From NCBI RefSeq assembly GCF_001047675.1, contig NZ_CP011975.1, forward strand, positions 1,094,073-1,158,072: 64,000 nt of DNA, in the 5' to 3' direction. The notes below the pieces were generated by a model. That model did not search any database. It was not told the origin of the DNA and worked only from the letters and a program-made list of their open reading frames with translations. The translations under genes were made by a program, and so were the position numbers. This stretch comes from Yersinia aleksiciae. GTDB taxonomy: Bacteria; Pseudomonadota; Gammaproteobacteria; Enterobacterales; Enterobacteriaceae. This document shows positions 50,053 through 58,840 of this stretch, piece by piece (position 1 is the first letter of the stretch; the number at the start of each line of letters is the position of its first letter).

Positions 50053-50081
50053 AAATGGCACAGTTCGCTGTGCCATTTTTT
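50053..50081 (+). terminator. Rho-independent terminator of mltC
   Basis: AAATGGCACAG (50053-50063) pairs perfectly with CTGTGCCATTT (50068-50078) around a UUCG tetraloop, followed by T. It is a strong terminator 29 bases past the mltC stop. Confidence 0.9.
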
Positions 50082-50221
50082 ATGGAAAAATTGTGATCAG
50101 AGAATAATAGTGCGCTATTGGGTCGTGGAGGGTTTATTTATGCCGTCTTTTTATCAGGCCGGATAGCGATAAAACATGAGCTAGACAGCCGATACACTGA
50201 TCGGCTGTCAGTTTGCTGCTA

Positions 50222-52384
50222 TTACTGAGTAATAACGTAACCAAAGATACGTCGCCACTCCACATCACCTTTTTCGATATAAACGCCCTGCAATTCTGGA
50301 GAAAAGCCCGGCAATAGATTAATGCCCTCTTCCAACGCCAGGAAATAACGCTGTACTGCCCCTCCCCATACTTCGCCAGGCACCACACACAATACGCCCG
50401 GCGGATACGGCAACGCACCTTCAGCAGCAATGCGTCCTTCTGCTTCAGCAATCGGAATCAGCTCGATATTATCGCGGATAAACTGGATGTTGGCGTCTTG
50501 CGGGTTCATGACAACCTGCGGGAAGCACGCTTTACGGAACATCTCTTTTTGCAGTTGTTTAACGTCAAAACTGACATACAAATCATGCATTTCTTGGCAT
50601 AACTGGCGCAAAGAATAACCGCGATAGCGCGCTTCATTCTTACGGTATATCGTCGGTAATACATCACAAAGCAGTGCATCTTGCTCAACGTAGCGTTCAA
50701 ATTGTGCCAACATATCAACCAGATGTGCCATTTTTGTTGGATTTTCTGCTGGCGTTAGCAAGAACAGGATCGAATTGAGGTCGCACTTTTCCGGCACAAT
50801 GCCGTTTTCACGCAAGAAGGTCGCTAATATCGCAGCGGGAACACCAAACTCAGTATATTGGCCCGTGTTGGCATCAATGCCGGGTGTCGTCAGCAATAAC
50901 TTGCAAGGATCAACCAAATACTGATCTTGGTTATATCCTTCAAATCCATGCCAACTTTCATTAGGCACAAAATTAAAGAAACACGCATCATTGGCAATAA
51001 TCTCAGTATCGTAATCTTGCCATTTTTGACCACCGACGAGCGGAGGAATAAAAGGCCGCAGCATTGAGCAGCGCGCTAATAATGACTTGCGAGTTTCAAT
51101 ACCCAGCTTTACGCAATCCATCCACATACGGCGGCCACTATCACCAGAATGTATTTTGGCATTAACATCCAGTGCGGCGAATAATGGATAGAATGGACTG
51201 GTCGAAGCATGCAACATAAACGCATTATTGAAACGCTTATGATTACAGTGCCGTTTTTGCCCCTTAATGTGGTTGTCTTTTTTATGCACCTGTGAAGTCT
51301 GGGAAAAACCGGCCTGCTGCTTGTGCACTGATTGGGTCACAATAATCCCAGGGTCTTTTTCATTTAATTCCAGCAATAACGGCGAGAAATCCTTCATCAT
51401 CGGAATAAATTGCTCGTAACCAACCCATGCGGAATCAAACAGAATGTAATCACATAAATGACCAATACTATCAATCACCTGACGTGCATTATAGACAGTA
51501 CCATCATAAGTGCCCAACTGAATGATCGCCAATCTAAATGGCCTAGCCTCTTCTGCTCGTTCAGGCGCAACTTCACGCAATTGCTGGCGTAAATAGCGCT
51601 CATCGAAACAGTGGGCATCAATGCCACCAATAAATCCGAATGGGTTACGAGCCGTTTCTAAATAGATCGGTGTCGCCCCAGCCTGAATCAGTGCGCCATG
51701 ATGATTAGATTTATGGTTATTGCGATCGAACAATACCAAATCCCCACGGGTCAATAAGGCGTTAGTGACCACCTTATTAGCAGCCGATGTGCCATTTAGC
51801 ACAAAGTAGGTTTTATCTGCATTAAACACCTTGGCCGCATATTTTTGCGCATCTTTGGCCGCACCTTCGTGGATAAGCAAGTCACCCAATTTAACATCGG
51901 CATTACACATATCTGAACGGAAAATTGTCTCGCCATAGAACTCAAAAAATTGGCGACCCGCTGGATGCTTACGGAAAAACTCGCCCCCCTGATGTCCTGG
52001 GCAAGCAAAGGTTGAGTTTTTCATCTCAACATATTTTTTTAGCGTTGAGAAAAAAGGCGGTAACAGATTTTTTTGATATTCACTGGCGGCAGCTTCTACC
52101 TGCGCATTGTAGAACCCTTTATTTGCCTCACCCAACGTGATGACACCTTTAATAAAAGGCAAATAATCTGCAGACACCGTCTGTTCTGACATCACAGCAA
52201 TAAAAGTGGGAATAGCAAAACCGAGCTCATGCAGCCTCGATAATATACCGGCATTCGCGTCTTCAACCGACATCACCACGGCGGCAACATCAGTAAAATC
52301 AGTTTGATTGAGGTATACCACACCGCGCTGAGTTTCTATATAAGAGGCCAAACGGGCGCTTGTTGCTATTTTTAATAGTGTCAT
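50222..52384 (-). CDS. speC: Ornithine decarboxylase
   Basis: SpeC decarboxylates ornithine to putrescine with PLP. The 720-residue product (fold-type I, wing domain at the N-terminus) has the PLP lysine in VTQSVHKQQAGFS and FACPGHQGGEFF. The stretch DFTDVAAVVMSVEDANAGIL and the C-terminus are nearer to SpeC than to SpeF. The start at 52384 follows GAGTAAGTGAT; the frame open to 52549 is not favoured. The long 5' leader contains a small ORF and a hairpin, hinting at regulation by translation. Confidence 0.94.
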   Translation of the reverse strand: MTLLKIATSARLASYIETQRGVVYLNQTDFTDVAAVVMSVEDANAGILSRLHELGFAIPTFIAVMSEQTVSADYLPFIKGVITLGEANKGFYNAQVEAAASEYQKNLLPPFFSTLKKYVEMKNSTFACPGHQGGEFFRKHPAGRQFFEFYGETIFRSDMCNADVKLGDLLIHEGAAKDAQKYAAKVFNADKTYFVLNGTSAANKVVTNALLTRGDLVLFDRNNHKSNHHGALIQAGATPIYLETARNPFGFIGGIDAHCFDERYLRQQLREVAPERAEEARPFRLAIIQLGTYDGTVYNARQVIDSIGHLCDYILFDSAWVGYEQFIPMMKDFSPLLLELNEKDPGIIVTQSVHKQQAGFSQTSQVHKKDNHIKGQKRHCNHKRFNNAFMLHASTSPFYPLFAALDVNAKIHSGDSGRRMWMDCVKLGIETRKSLLARCSMLRPFIPPLVGGQKWQDYDTEIIANDACFFNFVPNESWHGFEGYNQDQYLVDPCKLLLTTPGIDANTGQYTEFGVPAAILATFLRENGIVPEKCDLNSILFLLTPAENPTKMAHLVDMLAQFERYVEQDALLCDVLPTIYRKNEARYRGYSLRQLCQEMHDLYVSFDVKQLQKEMFRKACFPQVVMNPQDANIQFIRDNIELIPIAEAEGRIAAEGALPYPPGVLCVVPGEVWGGAVQRYFLALEEGINLLPGFSPELQGVYIEKGDVEWRRIFGYVITQ

Positions 52385-52438
52385 ATCACTTACTCTCAAA
52401 CGGTCAGGTATGAGGCTGCCACTTGGGCATCTAGATGA

Positions 52439-52468
52439 CATTACATTGGTGCACAACACAATGTAATG
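52439..52468 (-). promoter_or_regulatory. Hairpin in the speC leader
   Basis: CATTACATTG (52439-52448) and CAATGTAATG (52459-52468) form a perfect 10-bp stem around a 10-base loop. It lies about 55 bases upstream of the speC start and downstream of the small leader ORF. There is no T-tract, so it is not a classic terminator. Confidence 0.6.
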
Positions 52469-52624
52469 CCGGTAAATTGATGCCTTTACACACGCACTTT
52501 TCCCCGGCGGAAGTGTGAGCCTGAATGATAGGTGAACTGGTTTCAGCACCGACCAATAAACATCAGTAAAATCAGAGGATTTTCTCTATTTTTAATAATG
52601 CCTAACAGTGGGCAACAGATAGCC

Positions 52625-52720
52625 TTACCGCATGGAAAGAATGAGGGACTTAGCAGAGGTACAGCAGAAAAGAGTGCGCATAAGGCGCTCAATATGCATT
52701 GGGAAGTGTAATAGTGCCAT
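52625..52720 (-). CDS. Candidate 31-residue leader peptide upstream of speC
   Basis: The minus strand shows GGAGG five bases before an ATG at 52720, the best ribosome site in the region. It opens a 31-codon frame that starts MALLHFPMHIERLMR and ends LSMR before TAA. It lies 240 bases upstream of speC in a long leader. Leader peptides are known upstream of speF (SpeFL, an ornithine sensor), and this one shares only an H-I-x-R resemblance with it. Real translation and a sensing role are inference. The 670-bp gap (52385-53053) otherwise holds the speC hairpin and the tRNA promoter. Confidence 0.5.
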   Translation of the reverse strand: MALLHFPMHIERLMRTLFCCTSAKSLILSMR

Positions 52721-53014
52721 GACCGCCTCCTATTTGAATTTTCGAAATGAGATCGACTATAAGCATGAATACTAATGCTAAAATTTGCGCAATAGTTGCA
52801 TGTTTTATCTATTGAGGCAACCCTTGGAAACCAATAAAAATGCACATTTAGTGAATATCTAAGCTATTGTTATTTAACAAACTAAGAAATAATAAATTGA
52901 TAAATCAATCAGATAAAACATTTCATTACGATACTAAAAACGGGTGAATTTATATCTTTTTAACTATTTTTGCATGAAAATAGAGCAACTGATCGCCTTT
53001 ACATCAGAAACTCA

Positions 53015-53043
53015 TTGACGATTTGGTACCAATACGGTTTAAT
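53015..53043 (+). promoter_or_regulatory. Promoter of the tRNA-Phe gene
   Basis: TTGACG (53015-53020) and TTTAAT (53038-53043) are separated by exactly 17 bases and followed by the GC-rich discriminator GCGCCCCG, typical of stringently controlled stable RNA promoters. The tRNA begins 10 bases further on. Confidence 0.8.
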
Positions 53044-53053
53044 GCGCCCCGTT

Positions 53054-53129
53054 GCCCGGATAGCTCAGTCGGTAGAGCAGGGGATTGAAAATCCCCGTGT
53101 CCTTGGTTCGATTCCGAGTCCGGGCACCA
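53054..53129 (+). tRNA. pheV: tRNA-Phe (anticodon GAA)
   Basis: This is a 76-nt cloverleaf with acceptor arms GCCCGGA and TCCGGGC, D-loop AGTCGGTAGA, anticodon stem-loop GGGGATTGAAAATCCCC with GAA, T-loop GGTTCGATTCC and an encoded CCA. It matches E. coli tRNA-Phe. tRNA-Phe genes are common integration sites for islands in Yersinia and E. coli. Confidence 0.98.
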
Positions 53130-53557
53130 CTATTTAAAGAAACCAGCCTAACAGCTGGTTTTTGCTTTCTGGCGTTTGGACTCTACATCGAACTGCGTTC
53201 GATTATTCGCCCTGCAAGCAGGACTCACCCCTTCGGGGCCGTCGCAAGCGACGTTCAACACCGCTTCGCGGGTTGTCCGAGTCCGGGCACCACTATTTAA
53301 AGAAACCAGCCTAACAGCTGGTTTTTGCTTTCTGGCGTTTGGACTCTACATCGAACTGCGTTCGATTATTCGCCCTGCAAGCAGGACTCACCCCTTCGGG
53401 GCCGTCGCAAGCGACGTTCAACACCGCTTCGCGGGTTGTCCGAGTCCGGGCACCACTATTTAAAGAAACCAGCCTAATAGCTGGTTTTTTGCTTTCTGGC
53501 GTTTGGACTCTACATCGAACTCCGTTCGATTATTCGCCCTGCAAGCAGGACTCACCC
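53113..53557. repeat. 163-bp tandem repeat carrying copies of the tRNA-Phe 3' end
   Basis: Units start at 53113, 53276 and 53439 (period 163; the third is truncated near 53557). Each unit begins with the last 17 bases of tRNA-Phe (TCCGAGTCCGGGCACCA), then a terminator AAACCAGC-GCTGGTTT. In the first two full units a row of five short perfect hairpins follows (53188-53271 in unit 1). Units 1 and 2 look identical; unit 3 has an extra T and substitutions. Plus-strand frames of 71-95 codons across them are repeat artefacts. Confidence 0.93.
53140..53163 (+). terminator. Terminator of tRNA-Phe (first of three copies)
   Basis: AAACCAGC (53140-53147) and GCTGGTTT (53154-53161) pair around CTAACA and are followed by T. 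It is copied at 53303 and 53466 in the downstream units. Confidence 0.88.
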
Positions 53558-53601
53558 TATCAAACCTGTGCGGTATGCTCTCCTTTCACCAAATAATATT
53601 C

Positions 53602-54999
53602 CTACTGGACGTTAGGAGATGGGGCCAGCAACGCATACCGGTTCAGCAGTTGGCTAAACCGGCTGTCTATCTGCTGGCGCAGTACTGAGGATGGAGTTTG
53701 CCCTGACGCGGACTGCTCCTGATACTGCCGCAGCAGTTCTTCCAGCGGTAAGGTTTTTGCCAGCGGCTGCTGTATCGCAAACACTACCGTTTTCAGCTCC
53801 GATACCGTCATATAGCGTCCCTTCTTTTCATCCAATCCATTCAGTCGCTCCGCCAGTTGCCGTAAACGTTCTTGCGCCAATGCATAGTGTTTCAACTCGA
53901 GCAATGGCGCAGCACCGGCTTCTCGCTGTTGTTGCCACAAAGTGCTCAGCCGTTTGACCTCTTGACTGGCGGGCCACAGTTGTTGTACCTGAGCTAACAG
54001 CTCATCCCCCCGCATTTGTGCCCATAACGGCGGTAACATCGCCAGTTGATCCAATTGTGAACCACTGGCTTGCAGCACGGGTTCGGCCAAGTGCGCCCAC
54101 TCGGCATCTGAAGCCTGTTTTTTCAGTTCATCGATCGATTTAGTGCTCAGCGTTGTCGGCAAAGGACGGGCATTAGCGAGCAATGCTTCCCGCACAGGAT
54201 TAGATGACATCGACTGCCAGATATAGATGCACGCCGTCATCAGCACAGCCATCAACAGTAAACCGGCAACAAAACCGTGCCCAGCCTTCCAGCGCGGCGG
54301 GGACGGCGGGGATAACGCGACCTGAACACTCGGCGGGGCCGGTTCGTTGACAATATAGACGAGTGGAGCGCTGGTTGCAGCCGACGAAAATGTCGGCTGT
54401 GGCTGTCGTTGTGGTTCAGTGATACCTGCGTGTCGTGCCTGAACAGTCAACCGGTCTGGCGTATCAGAATCTGCCTCAGCACTTTCCAGCCGCAGTGCGG
54501 CGTTATGCAACATCAGGCGAACCCCATCCAATTTACTCAGATGCTTGAGTTCCAGTGTTTGCAGCTGCGTACACAGTTGCTCCAGTGCACGTTCTGCACG
54601 ATAAACCTGTGCTAAGTCGCCGTAACACAGTGTCATGGTACGCCAGACCTGTTGCAACCGGTCACTCAACCAGGCCAATAACGCCACTCGGGCATGTGTT
54701 TGGGGTGGCCACAACACACTCCATTGATGAGACAGCAAACCCGCCAGCAACTCCAGCCCCTCACATAATCCCGCTATCCCAGCAATGTGAGTACGCGCCA
54801 GGGTAAAATCTACCGTAGTCTGTAACTCAACTCCATTTTGGCGAAACAGCGCCAAACAAAGCTGCTCAACCCGCGCCCAGTCAACATCCGGACGGGCGGG
54901 ATGATGTAACTTGCCGATTTCGTTACGTAGTGCACTAAATTCGGCAAAGTGGCGTGGGTCATCCCCGGTTTTTAGCGTACTTTCAGTATTAAGTTTCAT
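53602..54999 (-). CDS. vasL: Type VI secretion accessory protein VasL (ImpA-N domain)
   Basis: This is a T6SS-associated protein of 465 residues. The N-terminal ImpA-related domain (HFAEFSALRNEIGKLHHPARPDVDW) is followed by a proline-rich linker, one membrane helix at about 243-261 (FVAGLLLMAVLMTACIYIW) and a helical C-terminus. It resembles TssA-like proteins such as VasL/TagA, which sit at the inner membrane and can stabilise or cap the sheath. It is the last gene of the minus-strand cluster, next to the repeat region behind tRNA-Phe. Confidence 0.85.
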   Translation of the reverse strand: MKLNTESTLKTGDDPRHFAEFSALRNEIGKLHHPARPDVDWARVEQLCLALFRQNGVELQTTVDFTLARTHIAGIAGLCEGLELLAGLLSHQWSVLWPPQTHARVALLAWLSDRLQQVWRTMTLCYGDLAQVYRAERALEQLCTQLQTLELKHLSKLDGVRLMLHNAALRLESAEADSDTPDRLTVQARHAGITEPQRQPQPTFSSAATSAPLVYIVNEPAPPSVQVALSPPSPPRWKAGHGFVAGLLLMAVLMTACIYIWQSMSSNPVREALLANARPLPTTLSTKSIDELKKQASDAEWAHLAEPVLQASGSQLDQLAMLPPLWAQMRGDELLAQVQQLWPASQEVKRLSTLWQQQREAGAAPLLELKHYALAQERLRQLAERLNGLDEKKGRYMTVSELKTVVFAIQQPLAKTLPLEELLRQYQEQSASGQTPSSVLRQQIDSRFSQLLNRYALLAPSPNVQ

Positions 55000-55022
55000 G
55001 GTTTGTCTTCCCTGAACAGGCC

Positions 55023-55466
55023 TTAAAATGAGTCGCCCGGATTGAGGTAGTGTTGTTGCTTAAGATGGCGCATCAGCACCCGGCCTTCTGGCATAAACGC
55101 GGTGCCAAAGTGCACCAGTCCGAACTCTTTCAGCTCGGCATCAATCCCATATTCCAAATGTCCTGGCGTGGATTGTGGTAGTAGCACCACGCTGAGGCTT
55201 TTCAGTCGTGGCTCATACTTCAGCAAAGTGTCAGAGAGTGTGGTCAGCAGTGAGTGTGCGGTGCCGGGCATCCCTTGCAGGATTTTGCTCATGTCCGGCA
55301 GGCCGTAATCCGGCAGATGGCTGAGTGTCCCCGCCCGACAATTGAGAATACGCTGCATATTATCCAGCACCGACATAACCACCTGATTTTCCTCGCTCAC
55401 CTGATGGAGATCGAGGCCACCGGCTACGTTGCCAAACAGCATTTCATAGAGCGAAGGCTGGGGCAT
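55023..55466 (-). CDS. tssE: Type VI secretion baseplate protein TssE
   Basis: TssE is the gp25-like wedge component of the T6SS baseplate that nucleates sheath polymerisation. The 147-residue product has NCRAGTLSHLPDYGLPDMS (gp25 signature with Gly/Asp-Tyr-Gly) and KYEPRLKSLSV. It is one base away from tssJ upstream and 23 from vasL downstream, consistent with one operon. Confidence 0.93.
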   Translation of the reverse strand: MPQPSLYEMLFGNVAGGLDLHQVSEENQVVMSVLDNMQRILNCRAGTLSHLPDYGLPDMSKILQGMPGTAHSLLTTLSDTLLKYEPRLKSLSVVLLPQSTPGHLEYGIDAELKEFGLVHFGTAFMPEGRVLMRHLKQQHYLNPGDSF

Positions 55467-55467
55467 C

Positions 55468-56010
55468 TTACTTATCCTTCAGGGGTAATAACGTCATGCC
55501 ATGATTATTCAGTTCAATCTTCCGGGCCTTGTCAGGGTCGAGGTCGTCACGGCTCAGCACCACCCGCCAGGTGTTGTTCGCGATATCAGGTGCCAGAAAC
55601 ATACCTGCAACAGCCACATACTGCGCTTTTTCATCCAGCGGTACATCAATGGACACGGCAGCCCCCGGACGAATACGGATATCTTTTTCGGCAACCAGAT
55701 CCGCTTTTATCGCCTGGCTGTCCTCGGCAAATAAAGAGGGATAATCGGTGCCATCAAACGTTTTGCGGTCCTGAAGCTGATAGATGCGCACTACCGTGGC
55801 CAGTGGGGCCCCTGTCGCATTGTTGTTTACTGCTTCCCGTGCCTGTATATCCAGATGCAGTGTTTTCACCTGCTTATAAAAAATGGATTTTGTCACGGCG
55901 ACGGTGCCGTCACTCACTTTCTGGGTCAGCCCACAACCACTCAGGGTGGATATTATGACCAACATCAGTAATGCAAAAGGTGTTTTACCAGCGGTAATCG
56001 CCATGTTCAT
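55468..56010 (-). CDS. tssJ: Type VI secretion outer-membrane lipoprotein TssJ
   Basis: TssJ anchors the TssJLM membrane complex to the outer membrane and contacts the TssM periplasmic domain. From the ATG at 56010 (AGGGA upstream) the product is 180 residues, with a lipoprotein signal whose lipobox is LSGC with Cys26. The core strand-rich domain has TVVRIYQLQDRKTF and APDIANNTWRVVLSRDDL. Its start overlaps the end of tssG by 26 bases. Confidence 0.92.
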   Translation of the reverse strand: MNMAITAGKTPFALLMLVIISTLSGCGLTQKVSDGTVAVTKSIFYKQVKTLHLDIQAREAVNNNATGAPLATVVRIYQLQDRKTFDGTDYPSLFAEDSQAIKADLVAEKDIRIRPGAAVSIDVPLDEKAQYVAVAGMFLAPDIANNTWRVVLSRDDLDPDKARKIELNNHGMTLLPLKDK

Positions 56011-57082
56011 CGGTTTCCCTTCGGTGAAGATTTTCCTGAACACGCTGATAGCGGCCCAGATTAATTGTGATCATTTCAGTGTGGGTCGGTATCGTTAAAG
56101 CGCTACGCTGCGTTCGCATCACGGCGGTTCTGCCTAACAGAATACCGGTGCTTTTCGGCTGGCAGGAGAGTTGGGCATCGGGCAGCAGCGCGCGTAACAC
56201 CGACAGTTGTAAACGCACATGCAGCCGTGACCCCAGATACACCTGCAATAACGCCAGCAAATCGGTGTGCAACTGCCCGCCGGGCAGCCACTCGCGGGCT
56301 TCATCGGGGTTATCGGTCTTCAGTTGCAGTAATACCTGGCTGTTAACATCCACCGCGTGACTGCCCATCACTGGGCTGTTGTTCATGCTGATGGGGTAGC
56401 GCGCACTCATGGCCAATGGATTACGCAAGGGGATACGGCAGCGGTCATGGGCTATCACGTGGGCTTCTGTTTCCGGTGCCAGCAACTGAACCAGCGCCAT
56501 AATGCCTTCGCTGGTCCGCGTGGGCAGCCGCATCATGCTGGTTAGCGCCAGAAAGCGGGATACTGGCGTGGCGATATTCTGTGCACATCCCTCAATACCC
56601 AAACCACAAAGGCTCAACAGGTATTGAGAAGTTTTATCCGTACCGCCGGGCGAAAAGCTGGCCGGATAAGAGTACTTGCGCCAAATGCGGTAGTACTGCG
56701 TCGTCAGCCGGTGATTGAAGATATCCAGAAAGTCGCTGACCGCCTCATACCCTTCCCTACGCTGAGTAATATCGTCGATATACGCGGTAGGCAGCGGCGA
56801 TTCCACGCCATACAGCCCCATAAAGGTGGTGCGGATGGTCGGCGGCAGGTGTGGATGTTCGGGTATTTCCACCCGTTTAAATTCACTGGCCGGAAAACCC
56901 ATGCCCGGATGGGGGCGAAATCGCACCGGATCGTGCCTGACCTGCCAGTGGCTGCCCAGTGGGGGCGCATCCGGCTGGCTTTGCTCCAGTAACTGGCAGA
57001 AACGATAAAACTGGGTATACGGCAGTTTATCCCACAGTTGTTCGATTAGCCGGGCAGACGCTGATTGTGATTCTCTTTCCAT
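55985..57082 (-). CDS. tssG: Type VI secretion baseplate protein TssG
   Basis: TssG is a wedge component that pairs with TssF. The 365-residue product has FYRFCQLLEQSQPDAPPLG, FMGLYGVESPLPTAYIDD and FLDIFNHRLTTQYYRIWRKY, all typical of the VasB/ImpH family. The ATG at 57082 is preferred, since the GGGA upstream lies too close to the ATG at 57091. It overlaps tssF by 37 bases, indicating coupled translation. Confidence 0.93.
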   Translation of the reverse strand: MERESQSASARLIEQLWDKLPYTQFYRFCQLLEQSQPDAPPLGSHWQVRHDPVRFRPHPGMGFPASEFKRVEIPEHPHLPPTIRTTFMGLYGVESPLPTAYIDDITQRREGYEAVSDFLDIFNHRLTTQYYRIWRKYSYPASFSPGGTDKTSQYLLSLCGLGIEGCAQNIATPVSRFLALTSMMRLPTRTSEGIMALVQLLAPETEAHVIAHDRCRIPLRNPLAMSARYPISMNNSPVMGSHAVDVNSQVLLQLKTDNPDEAREWLPGGQLHTDLLALLQVYLGSRLHVRLQLSVLRALLPDAQLSCQPKSTGILLGRTAVMRTQRSALTIPTHTEMITINLGRYQRVQENLHRRETDEHGDYRW

Positions 57083-58809
57083 CGGATACATTTCCCGGCA
57101 GGCTGAACGATAAGGGTGAGCTGATTGAACAGATGAATGTCAGCATAAAGCGCAAAGAAGCGGTTGAGCATCTCGCCGAACAGGTGAATGTCGCCTTCAC
57201 CGGTAAAGCCGTTGCCATCCAGTGTCACTTCAATGTCGATGCCCCGCAGCAGGAAGCCCTTTTCAAACCGCTGAGTCTGGTGGTGCTGCACCTGTTGAAT
57301 GGCATCAAGACGGCGATTATTCAGTTCATCCCCCTGCCAGTTGTACAGTTCCAGCGTCCCACGCAGCACTTGTGCACTGCTCATCAGGTTGAGGTAACTT
57401 GAGCCCAGATGGCTCAGCACTCGCCACTGGAAGTGGTCTTCTGCTGGTGGATAAGACGGCAGCGTCGGCTTGCAGAGATTGCGCACTTTCAGCGGCGTCT
57501 GTAACACCGCTTCGCAGCGGTCCAACAGCGTGCTCTGTAACGCTTTGCGCGGTAGCTGACCATTGGTGCCGGTAATTTTCAGTGATACCGCCTCACGGGT
57601 GAACCGTCGATCCGCTTCCCACTGCTGGCCGCCGAGGATCAGCCAGGTATCGTGCAGCCCGGTCACCCCCCGTTTCACCCGAGTATGGAAATAGCGCTCT
57701 GGCGCATGGCGTCTTTGCATCCCGCCGCGATGGCGAAAACTGGTAAAAGGGACATAGGTGGCATCGGATGTCCGCTGCGAGCCGGTCACCGTGTCCACGG
57801 AATAAATTTCGGTGTGCCCATCCTGCAAACGGCGCGGGCGCAGCATATACTCACTTTCCAGTCCATTGATGGTCAGTGGATCCGCTTCCAGCGAGAACAG
57901 GTTAACCACCGGCACACAATGCAGATGCAGCGCGTCATCCCTGACCGGCAGGTCACTTTGCCACTGGCAGTCAAACACCACTTCGATATCAAACCAAGTC
58001 ATTCCCGCCGGCAGCGTTACGGTTTCCAGCCCGTTCAGATGCACAAACATAAACTTCTCGCGGAAGGTGAAGTATTCCAGCAACAGTTGATAACCGCTAA
58101 ATGCGCTTTCGCCTTTGGGCCACAGTAGGTCTTCGTCTGCAAAACCGCCGGGTGAAAACCAGCCATCCAGTTTTATTCGGTCAGCCTGATTGGGCAGACG
58201 CAAATAGAGCGCGGCCTGACGCCGAGTCAGTGCCAGATGTAACGCACTGCTGACCGGGGCGTCTCCCGCCAGATAAAAGCACAGGCGACGTAAATCCACC
58301 TGTGACCAGTCAGCCTGAGGGCTGCATGCTAATCGCAGACGCAGCACCGAGCGGCCATCCGGTTCCGTTGCCATCACCACGGTTGAGACAGCGAGTGGGT
58401 TGAGTACCATCTCGCGGGTGGTTCGGTACTGGCAGACGGTGTTTTTCGGCCCTATTGGCCGGGAATAGACTTCCATTCCTACGGGCACGGTTTCAGCCAT
58501 TTTCATCGCCGGGACATCGGGGGTCAGCGAAACAATGGAGAGCGAAGGAATGGTGCGCAGATAGTGCGGCCACAGCATGCTCACCAGCCCTTCGGTAAAC
58601 TCCGGCAAGTCGTCATCAATTTTTTCGCGCAGCCGCCCCATGGAGAAGGCAAAACCTTCAAACAGGCGCTCTACGTAAGGGTCAGGCGTACCGGGTTTAT
58701 CCAGATCTAACATCGCCGCCCGGTCTGGGTGAGTTTGGGCAAACTCTTTCGCCGCATCGCGCAGATAGCGCATTTCAGCATCGTAATAACGCAGGGTAAG
58801 GTCTTTCAT
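57046..58809 (-). CDS. tssF: Type VI secretion baseplate protein TssF
   Basis: TssF (VasA/ImpG) is the main baseplate wedge protein. The 587-residue product starts with the family motif LRYYDAEMRYLRDAAKEFA and continues DPYVERLFEGFAFSMGRLREK and GLVSMLWPHYLRTIPSL. It lies between tssA (31-bp gap) and tssG (overlap). Confidence 0.95.
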   Translation of the reverse strand: MKDLTLRYYDAEMRYLRDAAKEFAQTHPDRAAMLDLDKPGTPDPYVERLFEGFAFSMGRLREKIDDDLPEFTEGLVSMLWPHYLRTIPSLSIVSLTPDVPAMKMAETVPVGMEVYSRPIGPKNTVCQYRTTREMVLNPLAVSTVVMATEPDGRSVLRLRLACSPQADWSQVDLRRLCFYLAGDAPVSSALHLALTRRQAALYLRLPNQADRIKLDGWFSPGGFADEDLLWPKGESAFSGYQLLLEYFTFREKFMFVHLNGLETVTLPAGMTWFDIEVVFDCQWQSDLPVRDDALHLHCVPVVNLFSLEADPLTINGLESEYMLRPRRLQDGHTEIYSVDTVTGSQRTSDATYVPFTSFRHRGGMQRRHAPERYFHTRVKRGVTGLHDTWLILGGQQWEADRRFTREAVSLKITGTNGQLPRKALQSTLLDRCEAVLQTPLKVRNLCKPTLPSYPPAEDHFQWRVLSHLGSSYLNLMSSAQVLRGTLELYNWQGDELNNRRLDAIQQVQHHQTQRFEKGFLLRGIDIEVTLDGNGFTGEGDIHLFGEMLNRFFALYADIHLFNQLTLIVQPAGKCIRWKENHNQRLPG

Positions 58810-58840
58810 CGTTTTCTTTTTATCAGGATAGGGTTATCGA

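Noticed and set aside
52543..52845. 100-codon minus-strand ORF upstream of speC
   Set aside because: No ribosome site; the shorter ORF at 52625-52720 in another frame has a strong one and is preferred.
53085..53688. Overlapping plus-strand ORFs of 61-95 codons behind tRNA-Phe
   Set aside because: They repeat with the 163-bp unit and start within or just after tRNA-derived sequence; they are repeat artefacts.
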